DNA of 42,976 nt, taken from the IMG/VR virus record IMGVR_UViG_3300036768_000242, positions 1 through 42,976 of that record. One strand, written 5' to 3'. A model generated the notes under the pieces. It saw nothing but the letters and a program-made list of their open reading frames with translations, was not told the DNA's origin and searched no databases. Each line of letters begins with the position of its first letter. The stretch's first letter is position 1. The position numbers and the translations under genes were made by a program. Source of the DNA: a virus. Shown piece by piece: positions 6,718 through 15,342 of this stretch.

Positions 6718-6842
6718 GGGGTAACCCCCAGGGGGTACCTACCCGCACCGTTCCGGATAGCAGCTTTGGACCTGCATGCGAAGTTTTCCACGTTTTTCCT
6801 GCTCAGCGAGGCGCTGGGCAACCGACGGTCCAGGAGGCCGCC
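6698..6842 (+). other. Candidate cos region before the small terminase gene
   Basis: Non-coding after 6717, with dense G-rich inverted repeats: GGGGG-TAA-CCCCC and GGGTA-CC-TACCC around 6715-6745, next to CCGGCCGGGGGG (6703-6714). It lies between an HNH gene and the small terminase gene, where cos sites of HNH-encoding actinophages are usually found. Cohesive-end coordinates cannot be read from sequence alone. Confidence 0.35.
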
Positions 6843-7217
6843 ATGTCCGATACCCCCACTACCCGTAGGCCGACCAGACCGCGTGATCTTGGGAAGGCCG
6901 GCGCGAAGCTTTGGCGTGAGATCGTCACGTCCGGTAGTTACGAGCTGCGCCCTGATGAGCTCAGGATTCTCGAGGATGCTTGCCGTGAGGCTGACCTGAT
7001 CGACGATCTGGCGGCGGCCATGAAAACGGCGCCGAAGATGGTCCGTGGGTCGCAGGGCCAGGACGTGATTAACCCCATGATTTCGGAGCTGCGTCAGCAT
7101 CGCGCGACGCTGAAGTCGCTGCTGGGTGCGCTGCAGTTGCCGGACGATACGGGTGAGACGCCGCGGTCGGTGGGCGCGCGTAAGGCGGCGCAGTCGCGGT
7201 GGAACAAGTCGGCATGA
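6843..7217 (+). CDS. Terminase small subunit
   Basis: 124 aa; ATG 6843 with AGGAGG (6832-6837) well placed. A short protein with a Pro/Arg-rich start, then a helical body (DLGKAGAKLWREIV, ILEDACREADLIDDL, LRQHRATLKSLLGALQLPD) and a basic tail, the pattern of P27/TerS-type small terminases. It recognises the packaging site and loads the large subunit. Assignment rests on fold pattern, length and position before TerL. Confidence 0.82.
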   Translation: MSDTPTTRRPTRPRDLGKAGAKLWREIVTSGSYELRPDELRILEDACREADLIDDLAAAMKTAPKMVRGSQGQDVINPMISELRQHRATLKSLLGALQLPDDTGETPRSVGARKAAQSRWNKSA

Positions 7218-7468
7218 TCACCGCCATCGTCGCGCAAACCAAGGAACGTGCCCGGGTTCTCGCTCACGATCTCGGGATAGAGACCCGGTGGGTGTTCGGG
7301 GCCAGGTGCGCTGATTCATTTGAAGGCCTTCGCGTCAGGCTGGTTCTTATCGACGCCGACGCGGACATACCCGCCAAGTTCATGGACACCATTCGCGCCA
7401 CCGTGCTGAAGATGCCCGGTGGCGGTGGACGAGTCAGGGTCGTCACCGTTCGGCCAGACGGGCCGTAA
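7214..7468 (+). CDS. Small protein between the terminase subunits
   Basis: 84 aa; ATG 7214 overlaps the TerS stop and its TAA directly abuts the TerL ATG. A small alpha/beta protein (strand LVLIDADAD, C-terminal strand GRVRVVTVRPDG). Small genes between TerS and TerL are common in actinophages; function unknown. Confidence 0.7.
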   Translation: MITAIVAQTKERARVLAHDLGIETRWVFGARCADSFEGLRVRLVLIDADADIPAKFMDTIRATVLKMPGGGGRVRVVTVRPDGP

Positions 7469-9313
7469 ATGGCGCGCGCCCGTTCGGCGCCGTCGCTGAT
7501 CAAGCAGCACGACTACAGCCACATCATCGCGTGGTATCGGGAGACGTTGCCGAAGGTTCCGCCGCCGCCGGCGGCGCGGTGGGAGCCGATCCGGATTGGC
7601 CCGACGTGGGATTGGAACCCGCAGCGCGGCTGGCTGTTCCCGGAGCATTCGATGGGGTGGGAAACCCTCGGGTGGTGCGGTTACTGGATGCGTGACAGCC
7701 GGGGCCAGGACTGGCAGTTCACACCGGAGCAGGCCCGGTTTCTGCTTTGGTATGACGCGCTGACCGAGGCGGGCCGGCTGGTGTACCGCACGGCGGTGCT
7801 GCAGCGGATGAAGGGCTGGGGCAAGGACCCGCTGGCGTGCGGGCTCGCATGCTCGAAGGCTTTCGGGCCGACGATCTTCGACCACTGGGGCGATGATGGC
7901 TCGCCGGTTGGCCGCGAGGACCAGGCGGCGTGGGTGCAGATCACGGCGGTGTCGAAAGAGCAGACCGCGAACACGATGAAGTTGTTCCCGGTGATGATTT
8001 CGCCGGAGGCCCGGGCGCATTACGGCATTCAGATCGGCCGGGAGAACGTCTGGGGTTTGGGTGATACCCGCCAGATTCAGGCGACCAGCTCGAACTATCT
8101 GGCCTTGGAGGGCAATCGGGTCTCGCAGGCGATCCGTAACGAGCCGCAGAACTGGAATGACTCGAATCAGGGTCACGACACGGCGAGCACGATCGATGGG
8201 AACGCGACGAAGATTCCGGAGGGTCTGGGCCGGATCCTCGATATTGAGAACGCTTTCCGGCCGGGTGAGGACTCGGTGGCTGAGCGTGTTCGTGAGGCGT
8301 GGGAGCAGACACAGGCCACCGAGGACCGCGGGGCGCGGGCGGTCGAGTTCGGGATGCTGTACGACTCATTGGAGGCCCCGTCGGATGCGCCGCTGACGTT
8401 GGAGGCTGCTCCGGAGGTGCTGGAAACCGTTCGGGGTGACTCGAAATGGTTGGATAGCCCGTCGATTGTGCAGTCGATCGCGAACGGGGTGAACACGCCG
8501 AGTGAGTCTCGGCGCAAGTGGTACAACCAGATCACCGCGTCGGCGGATGCGTGGGTGTCGCCGCAGGAGTTCGATCCGGGGTTTCGGGATGAGCAGCCGG
8601 CGCCGGGCACGGCGATCGTGATGTTCGGGGATGGGTCGAAGTCGGACGATCACACGGCGGTTGTCGGGGTTCGGATTTCGGATGGTTTGACGTTCCCGGT
8701 GGGGATTTGGGTGCCGGAGAAGGTGCGTGAGGGCAAGCGTGAGATCTTGTTGCCGATCGACCGTGCGAAGGTTGACCACGAGGTGCGCGCAGCTCTCGAC
8801 ACCTTTGACGTGTACGGGTTCTGGTGGGATCCGTCTGACGCCCGCGACGAGGAGACGGGCGAACGGTATTGGGAACCGTACTGCGACGCATGGGCTCGCG
8901 ACTATGCGATGAAGCTGCGCCGGCTCCCAGCGGTGAAGACTGGTATGCACCAACACCTCGTGACGTGGGATATGCGTAATCCGCAGCACTTGAAGGCCTT
9001 CACGGAGGCATGCGAGCGGACCTGTTCCGATATCACTGATCAGCTGCTGATGCACAACTGTCCGCAGCCTCGCGGCGGCGATAAGGGCCGCGGCCTGGGG
9101 GTGCGGATGCGTCAGCACGTGCTCAACGCGCGCCGGCGGCCGAACAAGTTCGGGGTCTCGATTGGCAAAGAGCATCGGGAGTCGCGCAAAAAGATCGACG
9201 CCGCGGTGTGCATGGTGGGCGCGCGAATGATGTGGCACTACTACACCGGTCAGACCCCGAAAGGCCGCAAGCCTGGTGATGGCTCGGTGACCACCTGGTC
9301 CTGGAGACGATGA
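7469..9313 (+). CDS. Terminase large subunit
   Basis: 614 aa. N-terminal ATPase: a Walker A-like loop KGWGKDPLAC (residues 115-124) and a VQITAVSKEQ strand downstream. C-terminal nuclease: MFGDGSKSDDHTAVVG (around residue 385) supplies the first acidic residues, followed by FWWDPSDARD and a final KIDAAVCMVGARMM helix with the last Asp. It drives ATP-dependent packaging into the prohead and cuts the concatemer. Length is normal for the actinophage family. The third codon position shifts towards G and T relative to the genes before 6.5 kb. Confidence 0.95.
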   Translation: MARARSAPSLIKQHDYSHIIAWYRETLPKVPPPPAARWEPIRIGPTWDWNPQRGWLFPEHSMGWETLGWCGYWMRDSRGQDWQFTPEQARFLLWYDALTEAGRLVYRTAVLQRMKGWGKDPLACGLACSKAFGPTIFDHWGDDGSPVGREDQAAWVQITAVSKEQTANTMKLFPVMISPEARAHYGIQIGRENVWGLGDTRQIQATSSNYLALEGNRVSQAIRNEPQNWNDSNQGHDTASTIDGNATKIPEGLGRILDIENAFRPGEDSVAERVREAWEQTQATEDRGARAVEFGMLYDSLEAPSDAPLTLEAAPEVLETVRGDSKWLDSPSIVQSIANGVNTPSESRRKWYNQITASADAWVSPQEFDPGFRDEQPAPGTAIVMFGDGSKSDDHTAVVGVRISDGLTFPVGIWVPEKVREGKREILLPIDRAKVDHEVRAALDTFDVYGFWWDPSDARDEETGERYWEPYCDAWARDYAMKLRRLPAVKTGMHQHLVTWDMRNPQHLKAFTEACERTCSDITDQLLMHNCPQPRGGDKGRGLGVRMRQHVLNARRRPNKFGVSIGKEHRESRKKIDAAVCMVGARMMWHYYTGQTPKGRKPGDGSVTTWSWRR

Positions 9314-9328
9314 CGAGAGGGGCGACGT

Positions 9329-10834
9329 TTGACCGCTGTGTTACCAGCGCCGTTCTCTGCGATCTTCGCGCCGCAGGTGTCGGAGTCGGACATGTCAGAG
9401 GCTGAGCGGCGGACGATGACGCTGCTCGCCGGCCGGCTGATGGACCCGAATTACCAGACCGAGTTGAAGCTTTCCGGTCTCTACTATGACTGCCTGAACG
9501 CCGTTCCGTCGCTGGGGATTTCAGTGCCGCCCGAGCTTGAGCCCTTGCGGGGGATCCTCGGCTGGTGCACCGCGGGGGTGGATGCCCGGTCCGAGCGGTT
9601 GACGGTGATGGGTTTCAGGATGCCGGGTCAGACCGAGGTTGACGATGATCTGCAGGGCATTTGGCAGTCGAACAACCTCGACGCCGAGGCCGCACTCGTG
9701 CACGAAGACGCGATGATCTACGGCCGCGCGTTCGTCTTGGTTGGCGTCGGTGATGATGGACCGCTGATCACCACCGAGTCGGCCGAGAACATGATCGGCT
9801 CGTGGGACGCGGCGAGACGCGAGTTGTCGGCGGCGTATCAGACCTACGTCGACAGTGATCCGATGTCGGAGACGTACCTGAAGCAGTTGGCGACGTTCTA
9901 CACCCGCGATTCGACCGTGCAGCTGGTGCTCGACGAGACCGGGTGGCAAGTCCAGGAACGCAATCCGCACAATCAGGGCTTTGTGCCGGTGCGAATGTTC
10001 GCTCACCACCCGACGATCCGAAATCGCTACGGATCGTCGGCGATGAACGCGGCCTGGCGTAACACGCAGGATCGGGCGTGCCGCACGTTGGTCCGCTCGG
10101 AGGTGGCAGGCGAGTTCTTCGCGACGCTGAAGATCTTTTTGCTCGGGGTGACGGAGCAATCGTTCAAGAAGCCAGACGGGTCGCTGGCGACGGCGTGGGA
10201 GACGTTCATCGGCCGGATCTCGACGCTGCAGGCTGATGAGTACGGGAATCTGCCGCAGGTCAAAGAGGTTCGCGGCGACTCACCAGATGGGTTTATCAGG
10301 ACGCTGGATCATGCCGCTCAGGTCATGTCGGGGCATACCGGCCTGCCTCCGCAGTATCACGGCATTTTCAGCGACGGGAATCCGGCGTCGGCGGATGCGA
10401 TTCGCATGTCGGACTTTCGGCTGAAGACGACCGCGGACCGTTTGGCGGTGTCGTTTGGCAACGATTGGGAAGCCACGATGCGTATGGCGATGCGCGTGGG
10501 CGGCGAGGTGCCCGCGGGTATTGAGCGGCTCGAAACCGACTGGGCTTACACGGGTATCCCGACGCCGAACGCGGATGCGGTGACGGTGACAACGCAGATG
10601 GCCGCCGGGGCTGTGCCGCCCACATCAGATGACGCGCTGGCGGTGATGGGCTGGTCGCCGGTTCAGCGGTCGCGGATCAAGGCCGAGCGGGACCGCTTTC
10701 GAGGCATGGCGGTGCTGGACGCTGCGATCCCGGGCATTCTCCAGCCGAAGGCCCAGGCGATGGACGGTCAACAGCCGCAGGCGCTGGCGGGGCTGAACTC
10801 CCGACGATCGACTGATGGCGCATCCGCAGGTTGA
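9329..10834 (+). CDS. Portal protein
   Basis: 501 aa from TTG 9329 with AGAGGGG just upstream; no ATG or GTG lies closer. Family features of SPP1/HK97-type portals: an N-terminal helical crown (DMSEAERRTMTLLAGRLM), LGWCTAGVDARSERL, NNLDAEAALVHEDAMIYGRA, RFGNSS-type RYGSSAMNAAW, and the late GLPPQYHGIFSDGNPASADA segment. It forms the dodecameric ring at the head vertex, the docking site for terminase and connector. Its end overlaps the MuF gene by 20 bp. Confidence 0.93.
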   Translation: MTAVLPAPFSAIFAPQVSESDMSEAERRTMTLLAGRLMDPNYQTELKLSGLYYDCLNAVPSLGISVPPELEPLRGILGWCTAGVDARSERLTVMGFRMPGQTEVDDDLQGIWQSNNLDAEAALVHEDAMIYGRAFVLVGVGDDGPLITTESAENMIGSWDAARRELSAAYQTYVDSDPMSETYLKQLATFYTRDSTVQLVLDETGWQVQERNPHNQGFVPVRMFAHHPTIRNRYGSSAMNAAWRNTQDRACRTLVRSEVAGEFFATLKIFLLGVTEQSFKKPDGSLATAWETFIGRISTLQADEYGNLPQVKEVRGDSPDGFIRTLDHAAQVMSGHTGLPPQYHGIFSDGNPASADAIRMSDFRLKTTADRLAVSFGNDWEATMRMAMRVGGEVPAGIERLETDWAYTGIPTPNADAVTVTTQMAAGAVPPTSDDALAVMGWSPVQRSRIKAERDRFRGMAVLDAAIPGILQPKAQAMDGQQPQALAGLNSRRSTDGASAG

Positions 10835-11564
10835 GCAGCAGGCTCGGCGCAACGCGGCGATAGTTGCGCTGGCAGCCCAGCAGCTCGACGGGGTGTGGCC
10901 GTCGATCGATTGGGATGCACCGCAAGCCGTCGAGGCGGTGAAGCGTTTCTACCGTGCGGTGGTGTCGCGCTACGGGCAAGCATCGGCGGCGGTCGCTGCA
11001 GAGTTCTACGACACTTTCCGTGCTGAGCGGGAGTTCGCGCAGAGGTTCCGCGCGGCGCCGGCCGAGGTGTTGCCGCAGGCGCTGTTGGATCGGACAGTGG
11101 AGATGGCGTTCGTCGGCACCGGCCGGTCGGGCGTCGACCCGAATAGTGGGACCACCGCCGACTTGCCGGTGGAGCAAAGGGTTCCGCTGCGACTGGCGGA
11201 CAAGCTGCAGCGCCACGTGCGGCAGCCGGGCCGGGACACGATCGCGATCAACACGGACGCCGACCCGGTGAAGCCGCTATACGTGCGGGTGCCGCGGGGG
11301 GCGACTACGTGCGCGTTCTGCGTGATTCTCGCATCGCGGGAGATCAGCAAAAGGTTTCGCGGTTACGTGAGTGACAGCGTGAAGTATCACAACCACTGCG
11401 ACTGTGAAGCGGTGCCGGTATTTCCCGGCCAGTCGACAGCTGATGTGTCGCCGAAATTCGGTGACTACGAGGACATGTACAGCAAAGCCGTCGCCGACGC
11501 CGGTACGCGCAGGGACTTGAAGAAAATCTTGGCGTCTATGCGGCACTTGTACGGCGTGGCGTAG
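10815..11564 (+). CDS. MuF-like minor head protein
   Basis: 249 aa, ATG 10815 inside the portal 3' end. The C-terminal half carries the MuF signature: YVRVPRGATTCAFCVILAS followed by KYHNHCDCEAVPVF, with Cys and His residues suited to metal binding. Often annotated as capsid maturation protease or MuF-like protein in actinophages; which activity applies cannot be told here. MuF proteins are built into the prohead near the portal. Confidence 0.87.
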   Translation: MAHPQVEQQARRNAAIVALAAQQLDGVWPSIDWDAPQAVEAVKRFYRAVVSRYGQASAAVAAEFYDTFRAEREFAQRFRAAPAEVLPQALLDRTVEMAFVGTGRSGVDPNSGTTADLPVEQRVPLRLADKLQRHVRQPGRDTIAINTDADPVKPLYVRVPRGATTCAFCVILASREISKRFRGYVSDSVKYHNHCDCEAVPVFPGQSTADVSPKFGDYEDMYSKAVADAGTRRDLKKILASMRHLYGVA

Positions 11565-11580
11565 TTCCGCGTGCTTTCCA

Positions 11581-11607
11581 CCCGTCCCGAGGTGGGGCGG
11601 GCTTTTT
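11581..11607 (+). terminator. Rho-independent terminator within the head operon
   Basis: CCCGTCCC (11581-11588), loop GAGGT, GGGGCGGG (11594-11601), an 8-bp stem with one G-T wobble, then C and five T residues. It lies 16 bp after the MuF stop and before the scaffold ribosome binding site. Partial termination would lower scaffold/capsid transcription from upstream unless a promoter or antitermination compensates. Confidence 0.75.
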
Positions 11608-11629
11608 GATGCCCAGGAGGCAACCTCTC

Positions 11630-12310
11630 ATGACAGCACCAACCCCCACACCGAACCAGATGCCCGGCGCGCAGCAGGCTCCGACACCTGCGGCCACCAC
11701 CGCGCCGGCCGGAGAGGCCAACACCCCCACGCCGCCGGCAGCAGCGGCACCGGCGGCCATGACACCCCCATGGGGATCGGACGCCGAGTTCAATCCGGAG
11801 CGCGCCTGGAATCTGATCCAGAACGTGCGCGGTGAAAACGACCAGCTCAAGCAGAAGATCGCAGCCGCACAGCCGGCGATTGATGCCATCGAGCAGAAGC
11901 GCCGTGAGGAGCAGGGCGAACTGGCCACCGCGCGTGAAGATCTCACCAGGGCCACCGAGCGTGAAGCCGGTTGGCGCGCGCAGGCAATCAGTGCCGCGGC
12001 CAAGTCCCAGGCCGGTGATCGTTTCATCGACGCTGACGCCGCGCTCGCGCTCATCGGCGACGTGTCAGGTTTTGTCGACGGCGACAAGATCGACACCGCC
12101 AAGATCACTGCGGCGCTGGACAAGCTCGCGGCCGACAAGCCGCACCTGGTTAAACAGCCCGTACCTCAAGGTTTCACCCCGAACAGGGGCCAGGGCCAGT
12201 CAGGAACTGTGCCCACGTCCCTGGATGCGCAGATCAAGGCCGCGCAGGACCGCGGCGACGTGATGGGTTCCATCGCGCTCAAGCAACAGCAGCTCTACCA
12301 GAATCGATAG
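11630..12310 (+). CDS. Scaffolding protein
   Basis: 226 aa from ATG 11630 (AGGAGG at 11615-11620). The first 45 residues are Pro/Ala/Thr-rich and disordered, then comes a long charged coiled coil (ENDQLKQKIAAAQPAIDAIE and on), then a helical tail. This composition, and position directly before the capsid gene, is typical of scaffolds that direct capsid assembly and leave before packaging. No protease motif seen. Confidence 0.85.
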   Translation: MTAPTPTPNQMPGAQQAPTPAATTAPAGEANTPTPPAAAAPAAMTPPWGSDAEFNPERAWNLIQNVRGENDQLKQKIAAAQPAIDAIEQKRREEQGELATAREDLTRATEREAGWRAQAISAAAKSQAGDRFIDADAALALIGDVSGFVDGDKIDTAKITAALDKLAADKPHLVKQPVPQGFTPNRGQGQSGTVPTSLDAQIKAAQDRGDVMGSIALKQQQLYQNR

Positions 12311-12319
12311 GAGCCAATC

Positions 12320-13555
12320 ATGTCCGGAATCACCGGTATCGGAACAACTTTCAACCTGCCCAACTACCACGGTGAGCTGTTCGCTCTCACCCCCGTGGAC
12401 ACCCCGTTGCTGTCGATGGCTGGCGGGATCGGCGGCGGTAAGCAGACCACGACCACCGAGTTCGAGTGGCAGACCTACGATCTGCGCGACCCGAGCATCC
12501 GGACCCGTCTCGAGGGTGCAGACGCGCCCACCGCGGAGGAGCGGGTTCGGGCCAACGTGAAGAGCGTGGTGCAGATCTTCCACGAGACCGTGGGCACCAC
12601 CTACACCAAGCAGGCCACCGCCGCCCAGTTGGCGACCACGCAGGCCGCGCCGTTCAACACCGCCGACGGGCTCGGTGTCGGTAACCCGGTCGCCAACGAG
12701 CACACCTGGCAGGTCGCGCAGTCACTCAAGCAGATTGCCCGGGACTGCAACTACGCGTTTTGGCATGCGTCGAAGGTGGTGCCTACCGACAACACCACAG
12801 CCCGCCAGACCGCCGGGCTGCTGTCGGTGATCACCACGAACAAGAGCTTCGTCACAGGCTCGACCGAGGTGTCGGCGACGTCGGCCACTGACACCATCAC
12901 CTCGGCTTCGCATGGCCTGTCGAATGGCGATCAGATCGTGTTCACCGATATTGGTGCCGCGACGAACATCCGCGTGGACCGCACCTACTTCGTGGTCAAC
13001 TCGTCCACCACGTTCAAGGTGGCGGCCACGGCCGGCGGCTCCGCGATCACCCTGGGTACCGCGAACATCAAGTATGTGCGGGCGTCGGGGACTGGCGCGG
13101 TGGGCGTCACGGTGGACTTCATCAACGCGTTCGTGCAGGGCATCTTCGACAACGGCGGCCTGGTGGAGGGCGAGACGCGGACCCTGTTCGTGCCGTCGAT
13201 CCAGAAGACCCGCATCACAAAGGCCTACGCGACCGCGTACGGCTCGAACGTCAACGGCGCGATCGGCACATCGGCCGGCCACACCCTAGGTGGCGTCGCG
13301 GTGGACCGCATCATGACCGACTTCGGTGAACTCAACATCGTCGTGGACCGCGCCATGCCCAAAGATGCGATCGCCGCGGTGTCGATGGAAATGGTCGACC
13401 CGGTGTTCCTGTCGATCCCCGGCAAGGGTGTCCTGTTCGAGGAGGAGTTGGCAAAGACCGGCGCCGTCGACAAGACGCAGATCTACGGCGAGATCGGCCT
13501 GCGCTACGGCAACGAGCGCGCCCACGGCGTGCTGCGCGGCCTGGCTGTCGCCTAA
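12320..13555 (+). CDS. Major capsid protein with an inserted beta domain
   Basis: 411 aa, HK97-fold family of actinophages (TPVDTPLLSMAGGI early, ETVGTTYTKQATAAQ, QIARDCNYAFWH, then TRTLFVPSIQKTRITKAY and DRIMTDFGELNIVVDRAMPK late). Between roughly residues 176 and 256 is a beta-rich segment (TITSASHGLSNGDQIVF ... TYFVVNSSTTFKVAATAGG) resembling small surface or adhesion domains seen in phage neck and fibre proteins. It probably projects from the capsid surface. The ribosome binding site AGGAG lies 8 nt upstream. Confidence 0.93.
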   Translation: MSGITGIGTTFNLPNYHGELFALTPVDTPLLSMAGGIGGGKQTTTTEFEWQTYDLRDPSIRTRLEGADAPTAEERVRANVKSVVQIFHETVGTTYTKQATAAQLATTQAAPFNTADGLGVGNPVANEHTWQVAQSLKQIARDCNYAFWHASKVVPTDNTTARQTAGLLSVITTNKSFVTGSTEVSATSATDTITSASHGLSNGDQIVFTDIGAATNIRVDRTYFVVNSSTTFKVAATAGGSAITLGTANIKYVRASGTGAVGVTVDFINAFVQGIFDNGGLVEGETRTLFVPSIQKTRITKAYATAYGSNVNGAIGTSAGHTLGGVAVDRIMTDFGELNIVVDRAMPKDAIAAVSMEMVDPVFLSIPGKGVLFEEELAKTGAVDKTQIYGEIGLRYGNERAHGVLRGLAVA

Positions 13556-13560
13556 CCGCG

Positions 13561-13980
13561 ATGCCGCTGCCGACGTCGTACGCCACCGCCTCCGAATTGG
13601 AGGAGTACTGGCGGCCGCTATCGGTAGCCGAGGAGGCCCGGGCATCCGTCCTCCTCGGTTACGCAGCGACACTGATCAACGAACAACCTGGAGCCGCCGA
13701 TTTCAGCGCGGCAACGTGCAAACACGTCTCACTCGATATGGCCAAGCGGGCCATGATCGGCGGCTCGGGTGTGTCCGCGACAACCCAGTCGATGGCCGAC
13801 ATGTCTGCTCGAGTCGAGCATGTCAACCCGGTGGGGAATCTGTACCTGACGTCGCAAGAGCTGCGGCGGCTGGCCGGGTTCCCGCCGGGGGCGTTCTCGC
13901 TCACGCCGGCCTCCAATGCGCGGGTGCCCGGCTACCGGTGGACCTATCAGAACTCCAGCCAAACCGATGAGTCTGATTAA
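13561..13980 (+). CDS. Head-to-tail adaptor
   Basis: 139 aa, 5 bp after the capsid gene. Helical protein starting with a SYATASELEEYW segment and containing VLLGYAATLINEQPG and CKHVSLDMAKRAM; this is the usual form of the Gp15/Gp6-type connector that binds below the portal. Ends overlap the next start. Assignment by pattern and synteny. Confidence 0.82.
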   Translation: MPLPTSYATASELEEYWRPLSVAEEARASVLLGYAATLINEQPGAADFSAATCKHVSLDMAKRAMIGGSGVSATTQSMADMSARVEHVNPVGNLYLTSQELRRLAGFPPGAFSLTPASNARVPGYRWTYQNSSQTDESD

Positions 13981-14293
13981 CCCGATCTTCGCCCCAACGG
14001 TTGAGTTCAGCCGGCCGACCGAAACCGCGTACGGAGCGGTGTCGTTCACAACCCTCGGATCGAACCAAACGGTGGTGTCACTGCAGGCCCCAGCCGACAG
14101 TGGCGGTGGCGAGGATTTTCGGCTGGCAGGGCTGGTGTTCACGCCACGGGGGCTGGACCGCAAACACGGTGACAGGTTTACCCACAACGGTCAGCAGTAC
14201 GAGCTGTTCGGCCCGGCGCGCGGAGACCAGGATCAGCCATTCACCGGCGACAACTTCGGGTGGATCTCCCACGCCATCAGGCGAAGCAACTGA
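13967..14293 (+). CDS. Head-to-tail stopper
   Basis: 108 aa from ATG 13967 (overlaps the adaptor by 14 bp). Beta-rich: VSLQAPADSGGGEDFRLAG, GDRFTHNGQQYELFGPARG, FGWISHAIR. This order and size match the stopper that closes the head after packaging and joins the tail. Assignment mainly by synteny. Confidence 0.75.
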   Translation: MSLINPIFAPTVEFSRPTETAYGAVSFTTLGSNQTVVSLQAPADSGGGEDFRLAGLVFTPRGLDRKHGDRFTHNGQQYELFGPARGDQDQPFTGDNFGWISHAIRRSN

Positions 14294-14309
14294 GAGGAAC
14301 CGAGAACCA

Positions 14310-14504
14310 TTGGCTACCTACAGGATTGTTGAACCGTGCGCGTTCATGCAGGACGGGAAATCGGTGCACCATACGCGCCCCGGTGCCGTTGTGCAGATGA
14401 GCGAAAGCGAGGCGGCGCAGCTCGGCGACAAGGTGGAACGGATCGCCGAGAAACGCGATCCGACCGGGCGGCGGGGAAATGCAGATGGCGTCCAGCGCAA
14501 GTGA
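14310..14504 (+). CDS. Small connector-region protein
   Basis: 64 aa from TTG 14310, preceded by GAGAGGAA. Contains a compact beta region (YRIVEPCAFMQDGKSVHHTR) and an SESEAAQLGDKVERI helix. Such short proteins between stopper and HK97 gp10-like genes are common in actinophages; function unknown. Overlaps the next gene. Confidence 0.68.
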   Translation: MATYRIVEPCAFMQDGKSVHHTRPGAVVQMSESEAAQLGDKVERIAEKRDPTGRRGNADGVQRK

Positions 14505-14826
14505 AATCCGAGCTGAGATCGATCGTCTGATCCGGGCCGAAGCGGACGACGAGATCGCCCGCGAGCTCGACCGGGTTGCCGCGGCCGTGCAGGCCCATTG
14601 GATCGGCGAGGCGCCGGTCGAGCACGGCGAATACAAGAAGTCGATCAAGGTCCGCAAACTCCCTGACGGCCGCAACGGGCTGCCGCGCAGGCGCGTGATC
14701 GCAACCGACCGAAAGGCGCACTGGATCGAGTTCGGCACCGGGGATCCCGGTCCTACGCCAGAATTCGCGCCCGGACAGAAAACGGCCACACATTTCGGCG
14801 GAACCCTGGACGCGACGGCGGGCTAA
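14479..14826 (+). CDS. HK97 gp10-like neck protein
   Basis: 115 aa, ATG 14479 (ATG 14485 is also possible). The family hallmark is KAHWIEFGTGDPGPTPEF, the conserved HxIEFGT-like strand of HK97 gp10-type tail-completion proteins, after a helical N terminus. Acts at the head-tail junction. Stop and next start share one base (TAATG). Confidence 0.82.
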   Translation: MQMASSASEIRAEIDRLIRAEADDEIARELDRVAAAVQAHWIGEAPVEHGEYKKSIKVRKLPDGRNGLPRRRVIATDRKAHWIEFGTGDPGPTPEFAPGQKTATHFGGTLDATAG

Positions 14827-15245
14827 TGACCGAGCTGTACGACCAGGCGCCGCCGGATGCGAGCGATTTCGTCGTCGCGTGGCTGTCGCCGCTTGGCGCC
14901 TGCTGGTCCAATACCCCGACCGATAAAACGTTGCCCTACAGGGTCGTCAACGTAATTCACGACGTCGACGACGTGAGTGCGGGCACCGCAACGGCGGTGG
15001 TGTCCGTGCACACCTTTGCCGGCACATTCGGCGCGGCGAAGGCCGCCGCGAAGGAGGCCCACCAGCGGATGCTGGTGATCGCTGACAACCCGTTGACTGA
15101 CGTGCTGATGCCCGGCGGGGCCATCGGTAACGCGTACTGCGTCAGCACCGTTCAGAGACCAATCCACGTCGATTACGGCGACACGGCGATCAAGAGATTT
15201 GTCGCCCGCTACGAGCTCGACTTTTCGTTCGTCGCAGTCCCGTAA
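14826..15245 (+). CDS. Tail terminator
   Basis: 139 aa. Small alpha/beta protein (DFVVAWLSPLG, VVNVIHDVDDVSAG, TFGAAKAAAKEAHQRMLVIA, C-terminal strand RYELDFSFVAVP) placed between gp10-like and tail tube genes, the normal place of the terminator that caps the tail tube. Assignment by fold pattern and synteny. Confidence 0.82.
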   Translation: MTELYDQAPPDASDFVVAWLSPLGACWSNTPTDKTLPYRVVNVIHDVDDVSAGTATAVVSVHTFAGTFGAAKAAAKEAHQRMLVIADNPLTDVLMPGGAIGNAYCVSTVQRPIHVDYGDTAIKRFVARYELDFSFVAVP

Positions 15246-15342
15246 CTCGCGGCGCGGCACAGGACGGCCGCTCCCGTGAGAACAGCACCGCTACTGCCGG
15301 ATTTCTTTCCGGTACTTCACCATTCCGCGAAAGGAAACGCTC

